NCBI RefSeq assembly: GCF_010993985.1
Contig: NZ_WINH01000007.1
Coordinates: 1 to 64,000, forward strand
Direction of reading: 5' to 3'
DNA from: Paraferrimonas sp. SM1919
Lineage (GTDB): Bacteria > Pseudomonadota > Gammaproteobacteria > Enterobacterales > Shewanellaceae
DNA length: 64,000 nucleotides
The position numbers and the translations under genes were made by a program. The notes under the pieces were generated by a model. It saw only the letters and a list, made by a program, of their open reading frames with translations. It had not been told where the DNA came from and ran no database searches. Numbering within the stretch: the stretch's first letter is position 1; the number at the start of each line of letters is the position of its first letter. This document shows, piece by piece, positions 52,846 through 62,160 of this stretch.

Positions 52846-53624
52846 GCTTTAGAAGGGATTTCGATATGCTCAGACAGCAATGAGCCAAAGCCGTGAATAC
52901 GATCATTAATGCCATTGCTGCGTAGGGCGTGCCAGAAAGTCAGGGCATTAATCGCCAGTACCGGCTTGCCTAATTCTTGTTCTAGCTTGGCCGCCAGTTC
53001 AACAAAGTAGAGGTTGCTGCCAGCTTGTAAAATTAAATCTACTTCTTCAGAGTCTACCTGTGCAACCAAAGCGCGAGTTTTAGCAAAGCTTTCATGGGCA
53101 ATTTCTACTGGCCCTGGCGAGTTATGACCTTTAATTGTCACTACTTCATAACCGATATCCGCTAAGAACTTAACTACCATATTATCGCCGACAGGCATGT
53201 ATGGGGTGACCACACCAATTTTACGTACAGTTGGATAGCAGCTTAGGGCATCTAAAATCGCCTGAGCACCGAATGTTACATTACAGTTGCCTACTTCATT
53301 GGCAATATCGTTATAACGTTTAAACTCTCGATCAGAACGCTCTTTACCATCCCAGAATGTTTCGGCGGAATACCCAAAAATGACATGGTCAGGTTTACAG
53401 GTTAGGGCGTCACGCAAACCTTGCTCTGTTGCTGCACCAATGGCTTCAACCATGGCAACAAATTCTGCTTCATTGGTGACTTTAAATGGCGGGATCACAC
53501 ACCCTCGAGTGGCTAACACGACACCCTCTGGGCGCATCATGTTGTATTCAACCTCTACTGCGGTGTTGGTGCTTGGCACCAGCAACGCAAACTTTTTTCT
53601 ATACCCATAATAATCAACCGCCAT
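52842..53624 (-). CDS. Asp/Glu racemase-fold protein (maleate isomerase/arylmalonate decarboxylase superfamily)
   Basis: This 260-aa protein starts at 53624 (AGGAG upstream). It opens with RKKFALLVPSTNTAVEVEYN, as in maleate isomerases. The two positions where that superfamily carries its catalytic cysteines appear here as FGYSAETFW and LQAGSNLYFVEL, without Cys at the first and with Gly/Ser at the second. The usual cysteine-based isomerase chemistry is therefore doubtful; a decarboxylase, hydrolase or altered isomerase is possible. It is coupled to the C-C lyase and divergent from an SDR. Confidence 0.82.
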   Translation of the reverse strand: MAVDYYGYRKKFALLVPSTNTAVEVEYNMMRPEGVVLATRGCVIPPFKVTNEAEFVAMVEAIGAATEQGLRDALTCKPDHVIFGYSAETFWDGKERSDREFKRYNDIANEVGNCNVTFGAQAILDALSCYPTVRKIGVVTPYMPVGDNMVVKFLADIGYEVVTIKGHNSPGPVEIAHESFAKTRALVAQVDSEEVDLILQAGSNLYFVELAAKLEQELGKPVLAINALTFWHALRSNGINDRIHGFGSLLSEHIEIPSKA

Positions 53625-53757
53625 CTTTGAGCTCCTAGAATGCATTAAAATGTCATATAGCTATAACATTAAATCTAAAGTTGCGTTAGAGTAAAGCTGA
53701 AATTTAATTTTTACTAAAAAAGATCGTTTAAGATCTGCAAGTTATTGGGGGGAATAC

Positions 53758-54453
53758 ATGGCAAATAAGGTTGCTATTGTGACTGGTGCCAGTAAAGGCA
53801 TTGGTCAAGCCATCGCTATTGGTTTGGCAGAGAAAGGGATGCACTTAGTGCTAATAGGCCGTGATTTACAGGGGCTCGAACAAACCGCCAGCCAATGCAA
53901 AAGCGCTGAAACCCTTGCCCTAGATATTACCGATGAAATGGCCGTCATCCATAATTTAGAGCTGCTAATTAGCCGCCTAGGCAGAGTTGATGTTCTCATT
54001 AATAATGCTGGGGTGGCCGAAGATCAGTGGGTGCCTATTCAGGATCTTGATATGGCTGTACTCAAGCACACTTTTGAAATTAACTTTTTTGCTCAAGTGA
54101 ATCTGACCCAACAAGTGTTACCCATTATGAAAAGTCATAAATATGGCCGAATTGTTAATATATCCAGTGAGTTAGCTTCATTAAACGAAATGCAAATGGG
54201 CAATACTTTGGCTTATCGTGCTTCCAAAAATGCCTTAAACTCCTTAACTAAAGTGCTCTCATTAGAATTGAATGATTACTCAAATATTAAGGTCAATAGC
54301 GCTGCACCGGGCTGGGTAAAAACAGCCTTAGGAGGGGAAGGTGCGCCGTTAACACCAGAGCAGGGCGCGGACACGGCCATTTGGTTGGCAACATTAGCTA
54401 AAGACGGTCCAACAGGCGGCTTTTACCGAGAGCGTGAAGTCTATCCTTGGTAG
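53758..54453 (+). CDS. Short-chain dehydrogenase/reductase
   Basis: This is a 231-aa NAD(P)-dependent oxidoreductase with the cofactor motif TGASKGIGQA, NNAG, and the catalytic Ser (NISSELAS) with Tyr-x3-Lys in YRASKNA. It resembles 3-oxoacyl-ACP reductases, but no fatty-acid genes are near. It is divergent from the racemase-fold/lyase pair with a 133-base gap, so it may oxidise or reduce a hydroxy/keto intermediate of the same route. Confidence 0.88.
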   Translation: MANKVAIVTGASKGIGQAIAIGLAEKGMHLVLIGRDLQGLEQTASQCKSAETLALDITDEMAVIHNLELLISRLGRVDVLINNAGVAEDQWVPIQDLDMAVLKHTFEINFFAQVNLTQQVLPIMKSHKYGRIVNISSELASLNEMQMGNTLAYRASKNALNSLTKVLSLELNDYSNIKVNSAAPGWVKTALGGEGAPLTPEQGADTAIWLATLAKDGPTGGFYREREVYPW

Positions 54454-54512
54454 AGAAAAAATAATGAGCTTGTTATTATGGTTGAATAAACACTAGGGTA
54501 AAGGGCAAGATT

Positions 54513-54881
54513 TTGAGAGAGCAAATTTTAGATAAAATGGGCATAACCCGTTGGAGCTTAAAAAGTCAGGCAGACAGACTCGCTGAAACAATCACGTCTG
54601 AACCGGCCATTAAGCTGGTCGTCATTAGCGAGCTTTCTCGAGATCAATTGATCGATGTAGCGCTTTTTAAAAACATCATTAAAGCTGCCAAACTCCTCCC
54701 CAACCAATGGCAAGTGACCCAGCAAACCCAGACGATAGCGACTAAATTTCCAAATAAGCAATTGGTTTGGGCAATTGATGCCGATTACCAAGGTGCGGTT
54801 GTGACTGCTGATCTCAGTGCCCTTAACCACTTACCAGAGCAAAAGCGTTTGCTTTGGGATAAGTTAAAAGCAATCAGTTAA
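54513..54881 (+). CDS. holD: DNA polymerase III psi subunit
   Basis: This 122-aa protein has the psi N-terminus LDKMGITRWSLKSQ, which in E. coli binds chi and the clamp loader. It starts with TTG. The downstream rimI overlaps by one base, the conserved holD-rimI arrangement of enterobacteria and relatives, which strongly supports the call although psi is poorly conserved. Confidence 0.88.
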   Translation: MREQILDKMGITRWSLKSQADRLAETITSEPAIKLVVISELSRDQLIDVALFKNIIKAAKLLPNQWQVTQQTQTIATKFPNKQLVWAIDADYQGAVVTADLSALNHLPEQKRLLWDKLKAIS

Positions 54882-55339
54882 TGGTATTATCGATAAAACG
54901 TCTGAATGCTGAGCATATTGCCCTGTTGTATGGAATCGAAACGCGTGCTCACAAAATCCCTTGGTCACAGTCATTATTAGAGTCGAGCCTAAATGATAAA
55001 TTTGGCCATACTTTAGGCCTCTATCTAGATAATCAATTAATAGGATTCTGTGTGAATCAAATTCTTTTTGAAGAAGCCAATCTACTCAATATCTGTATCG
55101 ATCCAGCCTACCAAGGAAATGGATTTGGAGTGTCATTTATGGCCCAGCTTAAGCAGTATTATTTAGCTAATAAAGTAGAAAAAGTCTTCCTTGAAGTACG
55201 GGCAAGCAACCATAGGGCGATAAAGCTTTATCAAAAAATGGGGTTCGAAGCTATGGGGCTTCGTAAGAATTACTATAAAACCCTAGGGCAAACCAAGGAA
55301 GATGCACAAATAATGATGTGGGAGTTAAACCATGACTAA
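54881..55339 (+). CDS. rimI: Ribosomal-protein-alanine N-acetyltransferase
   Basis: This 152-aa GNAT enzyme acetylates the N-terminal alanine of ribosomal protein S18. The acetyl-CoA site is ICIDPAYQGNGFGVSFMAQL, and VFLEVRASNHRAIKLYQKMGFE plus RKNYYK are typical of RimI. It is coupled to holD and overlaps the next gene by 8 bases. Confidence 0.93.
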   Translation: MVLSIKRLNAEHIALLYGIETRAHKIPWSQSLLESSLNDKFGHTLGLYLDNQLIGFCVNQILFEEANLLNICIDPAYQGNGFGVSFMAQLKQYYLANKVEKVFLEVRASNHRAIKLYQKMGFEAMGLRKNYYKTLGQTKEDAQIMMWELNHD

Positions 55340-55802
55340 GCTGGCGGTGTTTGCTGATGTACAAAATATTTATTACACCTGTAAAGAGAGCCTAGGCGGG
55401 TCGTTTAATTACCGCAAATGTTGGCAGCAACTCACTCAGTATGGTGATATTACTCATGCTTATGCCTACGCCATCGATAAGGGTGATGACGGTCAAATTA
55501 AATTCCAAGATGCCCTCAGACATATAGGGTTTGAAGTAAAATTAAAACCTTTTATAAGTCGCGCCGATGGCAGTGCTAAGGGGGATTGGGATGTAGGCAT
55601 AACCATTGATATGCTCGATTTGGCAACCAAGGTCGACGAAGTGGTGCTGCTATCTGGGGATGGAGATTTTGCTATATTACTGGATAAGTTGCGCAGCCTC
55701 GGTGTTAAAACTCGCGTGATTTCAGCACCGAATCTCACCGCCACAAGCTTGATTAAAGCCTGCGACCATTACCAAGAAATCAGTGCTGATCTACTCCTTT
55801 AA
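55332..55802 (+). CDS. NYN-domain (LabA/PIN-like) putative RNase
   Basis: This 156-aa PIN-like protein has the acidic positions expected for a metal-dependent nuclease: D8 and N11 in FADVQNIYY, the [13 protein letters not shown] block and [12 protein letters not shown]. It resembles LabA/DUF88 proteins thought to act on RNA. It overlaps rimI by 8 bases and rluF (convergent) by 4 bases at its end. Confidence 0.85.
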   Translation: MTKLAVFADVQNIYYTCKESLGGSFNYRKCWQQLTQYGDITHAYAYAIDKGDDGQIKFQDALRHIGFEVKLKPFISRADGSAKGDWDVGITIDMLDLATKVDEVVLLSGDGDFAILLDKLRSLGVKTRVISAPNLTATSLIKACDHYQEISADLLL

Positions 55803-56710
55803 CGCTTTTTAGGTCGGAAGCTGGCGCCAGATTTTGGCTTGAAGCTTGGCCCATCACTGCGTTTATTGTCTGTGTTAGACTTATGGTTAGCGTGATACTT
55901 AGCTAAAGGCGATTTGGAATCTACTTTTGGCTTTTGCGGTTTCGCCTTGGGCTGCTGCGGGGCATTAGCTTGATCCACTTTAACGGAGGTTTTGCTGGAG
56001 CCTGCTACTGCTTGGTTAATCTCATTCATTTCTTCGGTGCTTAGGTTGCGCCATTGACCGGGCTGCAACTTGCCGAGAGTGACATTCATAATGCGAGTTC
56101 GCTTTAGCTTAGTCACGTTATAACCTAAGAACTCACACATCCGACGAATTTGACGGTTTAAACCCTGAGTCAAAATGATTTTAAATACATGGTCGCTGAC
56201 TTTGGTTACCTTACAGCGTTTGGTTACCGTGCCTAGGATTGGCACCCCCGAACTCATGCGTTTAACAAAACTGTCGGTAATGGCTTTATCAACGGTGACG
56301 ACATATTCTTTGTCATGGGCGTTTTCAGCACGCAAAATCTTATTTACGATATCACCATCGGTAGTTAAAAAGATTAACCCTTCAGAAGGCTTATCTAATC
56401 GTCCGATAGGAAAAATTCTTTGGCGATGACCAATCGCATCAATAATATTACCTTTAATATGACGCTCTGTGGTGCAGGTGATACCGATAGGCTTGTTGTA
56501 GGCAATATAGACACGATCCGATTTATTGCTAGCACTGGCTTTAATCAATTTACCAGAAACAAGTACTTTATCCCCAGGTTTGACGCGGGTGCCCATTTCC
56601 GCCACACGGCCATTAAGTGTGACCTTTTGTTGTTCAATAAAGCGGTCTGCTTCGCGGCGTGAACAAAAGCCAGAGTCAGAAATAAATTTATTTAAGCGAA
56701 TATCGGTCAC
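55799..56710 (-). CDS. rluF: 23S rRNA pseudouridine(2604) synthase
   Basis: This 303-aa enzyme has an N-terminal S4 domain ([23 protein letters not shown]) and a catalytic domain with [14 protein letters not shown] (Asp nucleophile) and [16 protein letters not shown]. It closely tracks E. coli RluF (290 aa), including [14 protein letters not shown] and [13 protein letters not shown] segments. The C-terminal 70 residues are a basic, Lys/Pro/Ser-rich tail. Confidence 0.93.
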   Translation of the reverse strand: MTDIRLNKFISDSGFCSRREADRFIEQQKVTLNGRVAEMGTRVKPGDKVLVSGKLIKASASNKSDRVYIAYNKPIGITCTTERHIKGNIIDAIGHRQRIFPIGRLDKPSEGLIFLTTDGDIVNKILRAENAHDKEYVVTVDKAITDSFVKRMSSGVPILGTVTKRCKVTKVSDHVFKIILTQGLNRQIRRMCEFLGYNVTKLKRTRIMNVTLGKLQPGQWRNLSTEEMNEINQAVAGSSKTSVKVDQANAPQQPKAKPQKPKVDSKSPLAKYHANHKSNTDNKRSDGPSFKPKSGASFRPKKR

Positions 56711-56749
56711 TGAAGTGCCTTTTTACAGTATGAAATGAAAACGCTTCTA

Positions 56750-57208
56750 TTATAGCGTTTTCTTTAGCTTAGTTAACAGACTATCTAAGGTATTAGCGAA
56801 ACACATTCGATCGCTGTGACTTAGGCTGCTTGGGCCACCGGTTTGTACACCACTTGCGCGCATGGTATCCATAAAATCACGCATATTAAGTTTCTGCTTA
56901 ATATTATGTTCAGTATAGCGCTCCCCTCTAGGGTTGATCGCGTGAGCACCTTTGGCTAAAACCTCGCTAGCCAGCGGTATATCGGCGGTGATGACGATAT
57001 CATTGGGGTTCACACGTTTGACGATCTCATCATCAGCGACATCAAACCCTTTATTGACTTGCATGGCCTTGATGAAACGCGATGGAGGCGTGCGTAGGGC
57101 GTGATTAGCCACGAGTGTGGTTTGGGTTTGAGTACGGTCTGCGGCTTTGTAAATAATTTCTTTTATGACGACTGGACATGCGTCGGCATCCACCCAAATC
57201 GCCGCCAT
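56750..57208 (-). CDS. UPF0178/YaiI (DUF188) family protein
   Basis: This 152-aa protein with [23 protein letters not shown] and [22 protein letters not shown] belongs to the YaiI/YqxD family, a PIN-like fold of unknown function. The C-terminal [22 protein letters not shown] is diagnostic. Its start is in direct contact with the yajD stop (1-base overlap), so the two are co-transcribed. Confidence 0.93.
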   Translation of the reverse strand: MAAIWVDADACPVVIKEIIYKAADRTQTQTTLVANHALRTPPSRFIKAMQVNKGFDVADDEIVKRVNPNDIVITADIPLASEVLAKGAHAINPRGERYTEHNIKQKLNMRDFMDTMRASGVQTGGPSSLSHSDRMCFANTLDSLLTKLKKTL

Positions 57209-57558
57209 TATTTTTTACCCATCATAGCTTTAAGGTCTGCAAAAGGGTTGTGAGTCGCTGCTTCAGTCTTTAAGTCAGCCCCAGCCTCTACATGGCTACC
57301 AAAGCGTGCTGCATCGGTATATTTTTCATGCTCGTTATCGTGGCAGTATAAACACAGCAGCTCCCAGTTAGAGCCATCATTCGGATTATTTGTATGATCA
57401 TGGTCAATGTGATGAACGGTTAATTCTTTAAGATTAGAGTATTGAAACTCACGAGCGCAGCGTCCACAAACCCATGGGAACAGTTTTAATGCTTTATCAC
57501 GGTAGCCTTGTTCAAGTTGAGCATAGTTATTAGGGATGACAGCCATTGTTGAATTCAC
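57208..57558 (-). CDS. yajD: HNH nuclease family protein YajD
   Basis: This 116-aa protein is very similar to E. coli YajD (115 aa): [49 protein letters not shown] and [16 protein letters not shown]. The HNH fold has two CxxC zinc-binding pairs. The biological role is unknown. Confidence 0.94.
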   Translation of the reverse strand: MNSTMAVIPNNYAQLEQGYRDKALKLFPWVCGRCAREFQYSNLKELTVHHIDHDHTNNPNDGSNWELLCLYCHDNEHEKYTDAARFGSHVEAGADLKTEAATHNPFADLKAMMGKK

Positions 57559-57630
57559 TTTATAATCTGTAAAAATTTTAGCTACTATAAGTATTCAGTT
57601 TGAGTTGAGCAAATATTTACAGGGGAAATT

Positions 57631-58227
57631 ATGAATATCTATGGCGATTTGAGGTTTAGTGACAGTTACAGTATCAAATTATTACTACGATTATTAAAAA
57701 TCCCCCATACTTGGCACCATCAAGATCAATTGCAAGACGTCGAAGATGAGCAGCCTCAAATATGCCCCAGAGTGGAATTAGATGATGGTAAAGTCTTATA
57801 TGAAGCAAATGCCATTTTAACTTTCTTAGTTTCTGGGACTCAATTTTTTCCAGTAGAACGTTGGCCAATGCTGAAAACGCTTCAGTGGCAGTACTTTGAG
57901 CAAGGGCAGGTACGTCCAACACTGGCTGCTGCTAAAGAGTTAAAAACCATTGAGGGTATCAATCCGTCAAACCAGAATGCCTTTGATGCGATGCTCGCCA
58001 AAGGCCATAGTGCCTTGGTTGAAGTAAGCGATGCGTTAGCGCAACATGATTACATAACAAGCAATAAACTGACCATCGCAGACTTTATTCTATATGCCGA
58101 TATCGCAGGTGTTGATACCCTAGGTATCGATATGACTGAGTTTCCCAATGTAACAGCTTGGCTTAAGAGGATAGAAGTGTTGCCAAATTTTATTTCTCAA
58201 AGTGATGCAATCCAGAAATTTATTTAG
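57631..58227 (+). CDS. Glutathione S-transferase family protein
   Basis: This 198-aa protein has an N-terminal thioredoxin-like domain (MNIYGDLRFSDSYSIKLLLRLL...CPRVELDDGKVLYEANAILTFL) with the glutathione-binding ESxAI-like segment as YEANAIL. The C-terminal helical domain has NKLTIADFILYADIA. The N-terminal catalytic Ser/Cys/Tyr is not obvious. Substrates are unknown. Confidence 0.86.
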   Translation: MNIYGDLRFSDSYSIKLLLRLLKIPHTWHHQDQLQDVEDEQPQICPRVELDDGKVLYEANAILTFLVSGTQFFPVERWPMLKTLQWQYFEQGQVRPTLAAAKELKTIEGINPSNQNAFDAMLAKGHSALVEVSDALAQHDYITSNKLTIADFILYADIAGVDTLGIDMTEFPNVTAWLKRIEVLPNFISQSDAIQKFI

Positions 58228-58308
58228 CTCTTAAATAGTGTTCAATAGTGAACTATTTGATTATAATGACGCCGAATAGTGAATTATAACGAAATGGCCG
58301 GAGCCAAA

Positions 58309-58734
58309 ATGACTATTGAACGCACTTTTTCTATTGTAAAGCCTGACGCCGTAATCCGTAATCTAGTCGGTAGTATCTACCAGCGCATTGAAGCCGCTGG
58401 CTTAAAAATTATTGCCGCGAAAATGGTGCACTTAACCAAAGCGCAAGCAGAAGGGTTCTATGCTGAGCATGAAGGCCGTCCTTTTTACCCTACTCTTGTT
58501 GAATTTATGTCTAGTGCGCCAATTATGGTTCAAGTGCTAGAAGGTGAAAACGCTATTGCAAAGTACCGTGAAGTAATGGGTACGACTGACCCTGAAACTG
58601 CTGCAGAGGGGACGATTCGTAAAGACTTTGCTCGCTCGATGCAGCAAAATTCGGTACATGGGTCTGATTCGGTTGAATCTGCGGAACGAGAAATTGCTTA
58701 CTTCTTTACTGACAATGAGATCTGTCCAAGATAA
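58309..58734 (+). CDS. ndk: Nucleoside diphosphate kinase
   Basis: This enzyme transfers phosphate between nucleoside triphosphates and diphosphates through a phosphohistidine, here H117 in [21 protein letters not shown] start at 58309 ([15 protein letters not shown]), with GGAG seven bases upstream, giving 141 aa against 143 in E. coli. The frame is open to an ATG at 58279, but the extra ten residues are not part of the family. Confidence 0.96.
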   Translation: MTIERTFSIVKPDAVIRNLVGSIYQRIEAAGLKIIAAKMVHLTKAQAEGFYAEHEGRPFYPTLVEFMSSAPIMVQVLEGENAIAKYREVMGTTDPETAAEGTIRKDFARSMQQNSVHGSDSVESAEREIAYFFTDNEICPR

Positions 58735-58755
58735 GCAATTGCTATAAATTATACT

Positions 58756-58783
58756 AAAAAGGGAGCTTAGCTCCCTTTTTTTT
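58756..58783 (+). terminator. Terminator of ndk
   Basis: GGGAGCT and AGCTCCC form the stem with one base between them, preceded by A5 and followed by T8. Confidence 0.85.
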
Positions 58784-58850
58784 ATTAAAAGCTGGCAGTT
58801 ATAGTGCTTGCCACCTAAAATCCACACTTTAGTCTAAATTTGAGAATTTC

Positions 58851-59879
58851 ATGCATCATTACGCTATTTTGGCTAACCCGGGCCATAACCGAATCTACTT
58901 TGATACCGCCCTAAAAATTGCTGTGTTAGAGCTTGAAGCTATGTTTGCTGGTTTAAATGTGCAGGTGCAAGATATTGGCGAACGTGAATTAGGTTTACCT
59001 GCCGCGATAGCTTTTAGTACCCAAGATCCTCTGAGTTCTGATGAATTAAGGCAAATTTCTGCTTCATCGATTTATTACGCTATTTTTGAAGTTATGCCAC
59101 AAGGGTTGCTCAAGCCATTACAGCCTGAACCTTACGGTACTTTCCCTGAAAGTATGAACCAAATTTTACGCTATACCGGTAAAACCAATGAGCAATTTAC
59201 CCGGTTAATGGTGAATCTTGGCTTAAGTGCTTGTGATACTGATAGCAAGGTTAAAACCTTGATGGATCCTATGTGTGGTAAAGGTACCACATTATATGAA
59301 GGCCTTATTCGTGGCTTAGACGTGGTTGGGGTAGAGATCAACGATAAATGGGTACAAGAAATTCAAACTTTTATTGTTAAGTACCTTAAAAATGGTCGTT
59401 ACAAGCATGAAACTAAAAAAGAAAAGCGCACCGGCGAAAAAGGCAAAAAATTGGCGAACTGCTTTATAGTTGATACTGCCATTTCCAAAGAAGCATTTAA
59501 AGCAGCGCCACAAAACCTCAAACTGATGGCTGCAGACACTCGCATATGCGATAAAGTCGTTAAGAAAAATTCCATCGATTTAATGGTGTCTGATTTACCT
59601 TATGGTGTGCAGCATGGGTCTAAACAAGCGACCGATGTGAAAATGGCACGCAGCCCATTAGAGTTATTAGAAGAGGCTTTACCGGCTTGGAAAAACTGTC
59701 TCAAGCGTGGCGGTGCAGTTGTGCTGTCTTACAATGAATTCACGTTAAAGTGGAAAGAAGCGGCGCAGGCTTTTGAAGCGGCAGGTTTCTTAGTAAAAGC
59801 GGATACGCCTTATGTGGGCTTTGTGCACCGCGTAGATCAGTCCATTAACCGCAATATTATTGTGGCGGTGAAGGGGTAG
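58851..59879 (+). CDS. Putative RNA methyltransferase (UPF0020/TRM11-like)
   Basis: This 342-aa protein has an N-terminal substrate-binding part and a Rossmann methyltransferase. The SAM-binding motif is MDPMCGKGTTLYEGLIRGLDVVGVEI and the catalytic SDLPYGVQHG follows the (N/S/D)PPY pattern of amino-methyltransferases acting on RNA guanine N2. A Lys-rich insertion (residues 187-203) lies between them. The target RNA is unknown. Confidence 0.85.
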   Translation: MHHYAILANPGHNRIYFDTALKIAVLELEAMFAGLNVQVQDIGERELGLPAAIAFSTQDPLSSDELRQISASSIYYAIFEVMPQGLLKPLQPEPYGTFPESMNQILRYTGKTNEQFTRLMVNLGLSACDTDSKVKTLMDPMCGKGTTLYEGLIRGLDVVGVEINDKWVQEIQTFIVKYLKNGRYKHETKKEKRTGEKGKKLANCFIVDTAISKEAFKAAPQNLKLMAADTRICDKVVKKNSIDLMVSDLPYGVQHGSKQATDVKMARSPLELLEEALPAWKNCLKRGGAVVLSYNEFTLKWKEAAQAFEAAGFLVKADTPYVGFVHRVDQSINRNIIVAVKG

Positions 59880-59922
59880 AATCCTAGCCAAAATCAAAAG
59901 TTAATAGACGAAAGCTTGAAGT

Positions 59923-59950
59923 AAAAAGGGTTCCAACTGGAACCCTTTTG
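59923..59950. terminator. Bidirectional terminator
   Basis: AAAAGGGTTCC and GGAACCCTTTT form an 11-bp stem with a 4-base loop, between convergent genes. Confidence 0.85.
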
Positions 59951-59965
59951 GGTATTTATAGAAGC

Positions 59966-61204
59966 TTACTTCTTCTTCTTTTTTGCTGTAGCTTTCTTAC
60001 GAGCCTTAGCATTCGCTTTGATCTTAACTTTGTTTTTCTTTTTCGCTGGTGGGCGTGCTTCTTTAAATTGAGGACGCAACTCAGGAATAATACGACGGGC
60101 TAAACGCTCTTTCATATAACGTTCAATCTTACCCACTACGGCCGCGTCATGGGCTTCAAGCAGGTTAATCGCCGTTCCCTTAGCGCCAGCACGACCAGTA
60201 CGGCCAATACGGTGCACATAGGTGTCTGCGGTGCGCGGCATATCAAAGTTAATTACATGGCTGACGGCTTCAACATCAATCCCGCGAGCGGCAACATCTG
60301 TGGCAATCAGTACATTGACGTCTGATTTTGACAAGCGTGAAATTGCTTGGAAGCGTGCCTTTTGCTCCATATCTCCACGAAGGAAAGCAGCTTTAATGCC
60401 TGCCGATTGTAATAGTCCTTCAAGCTGAGCGACGCGTTCACGGGTTTTTACAAACACGATGGCACGGGTTACATCTTCTTGATTAAGAATGTGAATCAAT
60501 AAATTAACTTTATGATTAAAGTCATCGGCAATGTGAATCCACTGGTGGATCTTCGCCTTTTCTTTACGGCTTGACTCTGCGTTTAACTCAACAGGATCGG
60601 TCAGCAGTTCGCGAGCAAAAGCGTTGACCCCAGCCCCTTCTAAGGTGGCAGAGAACAGCATAGATTGCTGACGGTTAAAACAACCTTGGGCAAGTTCACT
60701 GACGACTTGTCTAAAGCCCATATCTAGCATGCGATCCGCTTCATCAATCACTAAAATTTCAATGGCATCGAGTGCGATTTCGTCTTTGTGAATATATTCT
60801 TGTAGACGGCCAGGGGTCGCGACAAGAATATCCAGTTTGCCACTAAGCATTTCTTTTTGTTTGATGTAGTCTTGGCCACCGGTGATTACCCCAGCTTTTA
60901 GGTCTGAACCATAAGCAAGATGACTGGCATATTGGTGTACCTGTACCGCCAACTCTCGAGTCGGCGCTAAGATTAAAACTCTTGGAGGACCAGCGAACTT
61001 GCGAGGGTAATCGAGCAAGTGTTGAATTGCAGGAAGTAGAAATGCGGCCGTTTTACCCGTCCCGGTTGGGGCATTTGCAAGAATATCGCGCTGATCCATA
61101 GCAACAGGCAATACCTGCTGTTGAATGTTGGTCGGGGTAGTATGACCCATACGGGCCAGAGATTCCATCAGCAGGGCATCAAGCTGAAGTTCATCAAATT
61201 GCAT
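59966..61204 (-). CDS. srmB: ATP-dependent RNA helicase SrmB
   Basis: This 412-aa DEAD-box helicase has ANAPTGTGKTAAFLLP, PTRELAVQ, DEAD, SAT and [10 protein letters not shown], followed by a very Lys-rich tail. In E. coli SrmB helps 50S subunit assembly. The neighbour trmN6, 18 bases beyond its start, is the same neighbour as in E. coli, which supports SrmB over other DEAD-box members. Here both genes are on the minus strand with trmN6 upstream. Confidence 0.92.
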   Translation of the reverse strand: MQFDELQLDALLMESLARMGHTTPTNIQQQVLPVAMDQRDILANAPTGTGKTAAFLLPAIQHLLDYPRKFAGPPRVLILAPTRELAVQVHQYASHLAYGSDLKAGVITGGQDYIKQKEMLSGKLDILVATPGRLQEYIHKDEIALDAIEILVIDEADRMLDMGFRQVVSELAQGCFNRQQSMLFSATLEGAGVNAFARELLTDPVELNAESSRKEKAKIHQWIHIADDFNHKVNLLIHILNQEDVTRAIVFVKTRERVAQLEGLLQSAGIKAAFLRGDMEQKARFQAISRLSKSDVNVLIATDVAARGIDVEAVSHVINFDMPRTADTYVHRIGRTGRAGAKGTAINLLEAHDAAVVGKIERYMKERLARRIIPELRPQFKEARPPAKKKNKVKIKANAKARKKATAKKKKK

Positions 61205-61222
61205 AATTTTATAATCCGAAGG

Positions 61223-61915
61223 CTAAAACTTTAAATAAAAGTCTTTCGTTAACGAGATAAATTCATCACTGTAACCGCCATCGGCTTGATGGATTGATAA
61301 GCTTTGTTTGATGAGTTTTTCTCTGTGCTTGCCAAATTGTAACAGATATCGGCTCACTGGGTTGTTTAGCTTAGTAAAAATCTGCAATTGTTTGTTCAAA
61401 ATCCAACCTTGATCGCAGCATTGTTGTACTAATTTGTCGTAACTGACAGCGGGAATGATCAAACTGAAGTTACAATGGTCATCTGCAAGTCGCCAAGCTG
61501 CTTGTGCTAGTTGCGCAAAACTTAAAGAATCAGTATGACGAGCGAGAGAGCGTCTGGCATCTTCAGCTTTTAAATTATTATCAAAATAAGGTGGGTTACA
61601 GATGATGGATTGAAATTTTGTTTCGCTAACAAATTCATTCACATCTTCTTTAACACAACGGATTCGGTCGTAGAAAGGACTATTGGCAGCATTGGTCGAA
61701 GCGGCCATAACCGCTTGGCTATCAATATCAATTCCGGTAATTTTTATATCCCCAAACCTTTGGGCCAAAATTAAGCTTAACACCCCCGAACCGGTTCCAA
61801 TATCAAGGGTGTGGCCATTCGCATTTGCCCAGCAGCCAAATAAGACGGCATCGGTAGATACTTTCATAGCGCACAGACTGTCATCAATAAAAAATTGCTT
61901 AAATTGGAAGGGCAT
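61223..61915 (-). CDS. trmN6: tRNA1(Val) (adenine(37)-N6)-methyltransferase
   Basis: This 230-aa SAM-dependent enzyme (YfiC) methylates A37 of tRNA-Val. The SAM motif is LDIGTGSGVLSLILAQRF and the catalytic motif NPPYFDNNLKAEDARRSLARH. The opening FQFKQFFIDDSLCAMKVSTDAVLFG is diagnostic of the family. Confidence 0.94.
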   Translation of the reverse strand: MPFQFKQFFIDDSLCAMKVSTDAVLFGCWANANGHTLDIGTGSGVLSLILAQRFGDIKITGIDIDSQAVMAASTNAANSPFYDRIRCVKEDVNEFVSETKFQSIICNPPYFDNNLKAEDARRSLARHTDSLSFAQLAQAAWRLADDHCNFSLIIPAVSYDKLVQQCCDQGWILNKQLQIFTKLNNPVSRYLLQFGKHREKLIKQSLSIHQADGGYSDEFISLTKDFYLKF

Positions 61916-62160
61916 ATTTCTCCTAGTGAAATGTGTGATTTTATTTAATAAAACGCTATTGTAGCGCAGATTACATAAGTCTTAGTAAATCGTTTCTGAG
62001 TTGTAGATTTTATGATCGTATAAGCAATAGTTATTATAGATTGCTTGATTGTTCACGAAAGAATCGACACAATCGAATGAATGATAGTGCCTCACCTAGA
62101 TGTGGTGGCCAAGATAAATTCAATTTAGTCGATATCTTTGGATATGATTTGGGGTAAATA

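Noticed and set aside
61683..61964. Plus-strand frame over the trmN6 start
   Set aside because: It is antisense to the conserved SAM-binding region of trmN6 and has no homology or ribosome-binding site.
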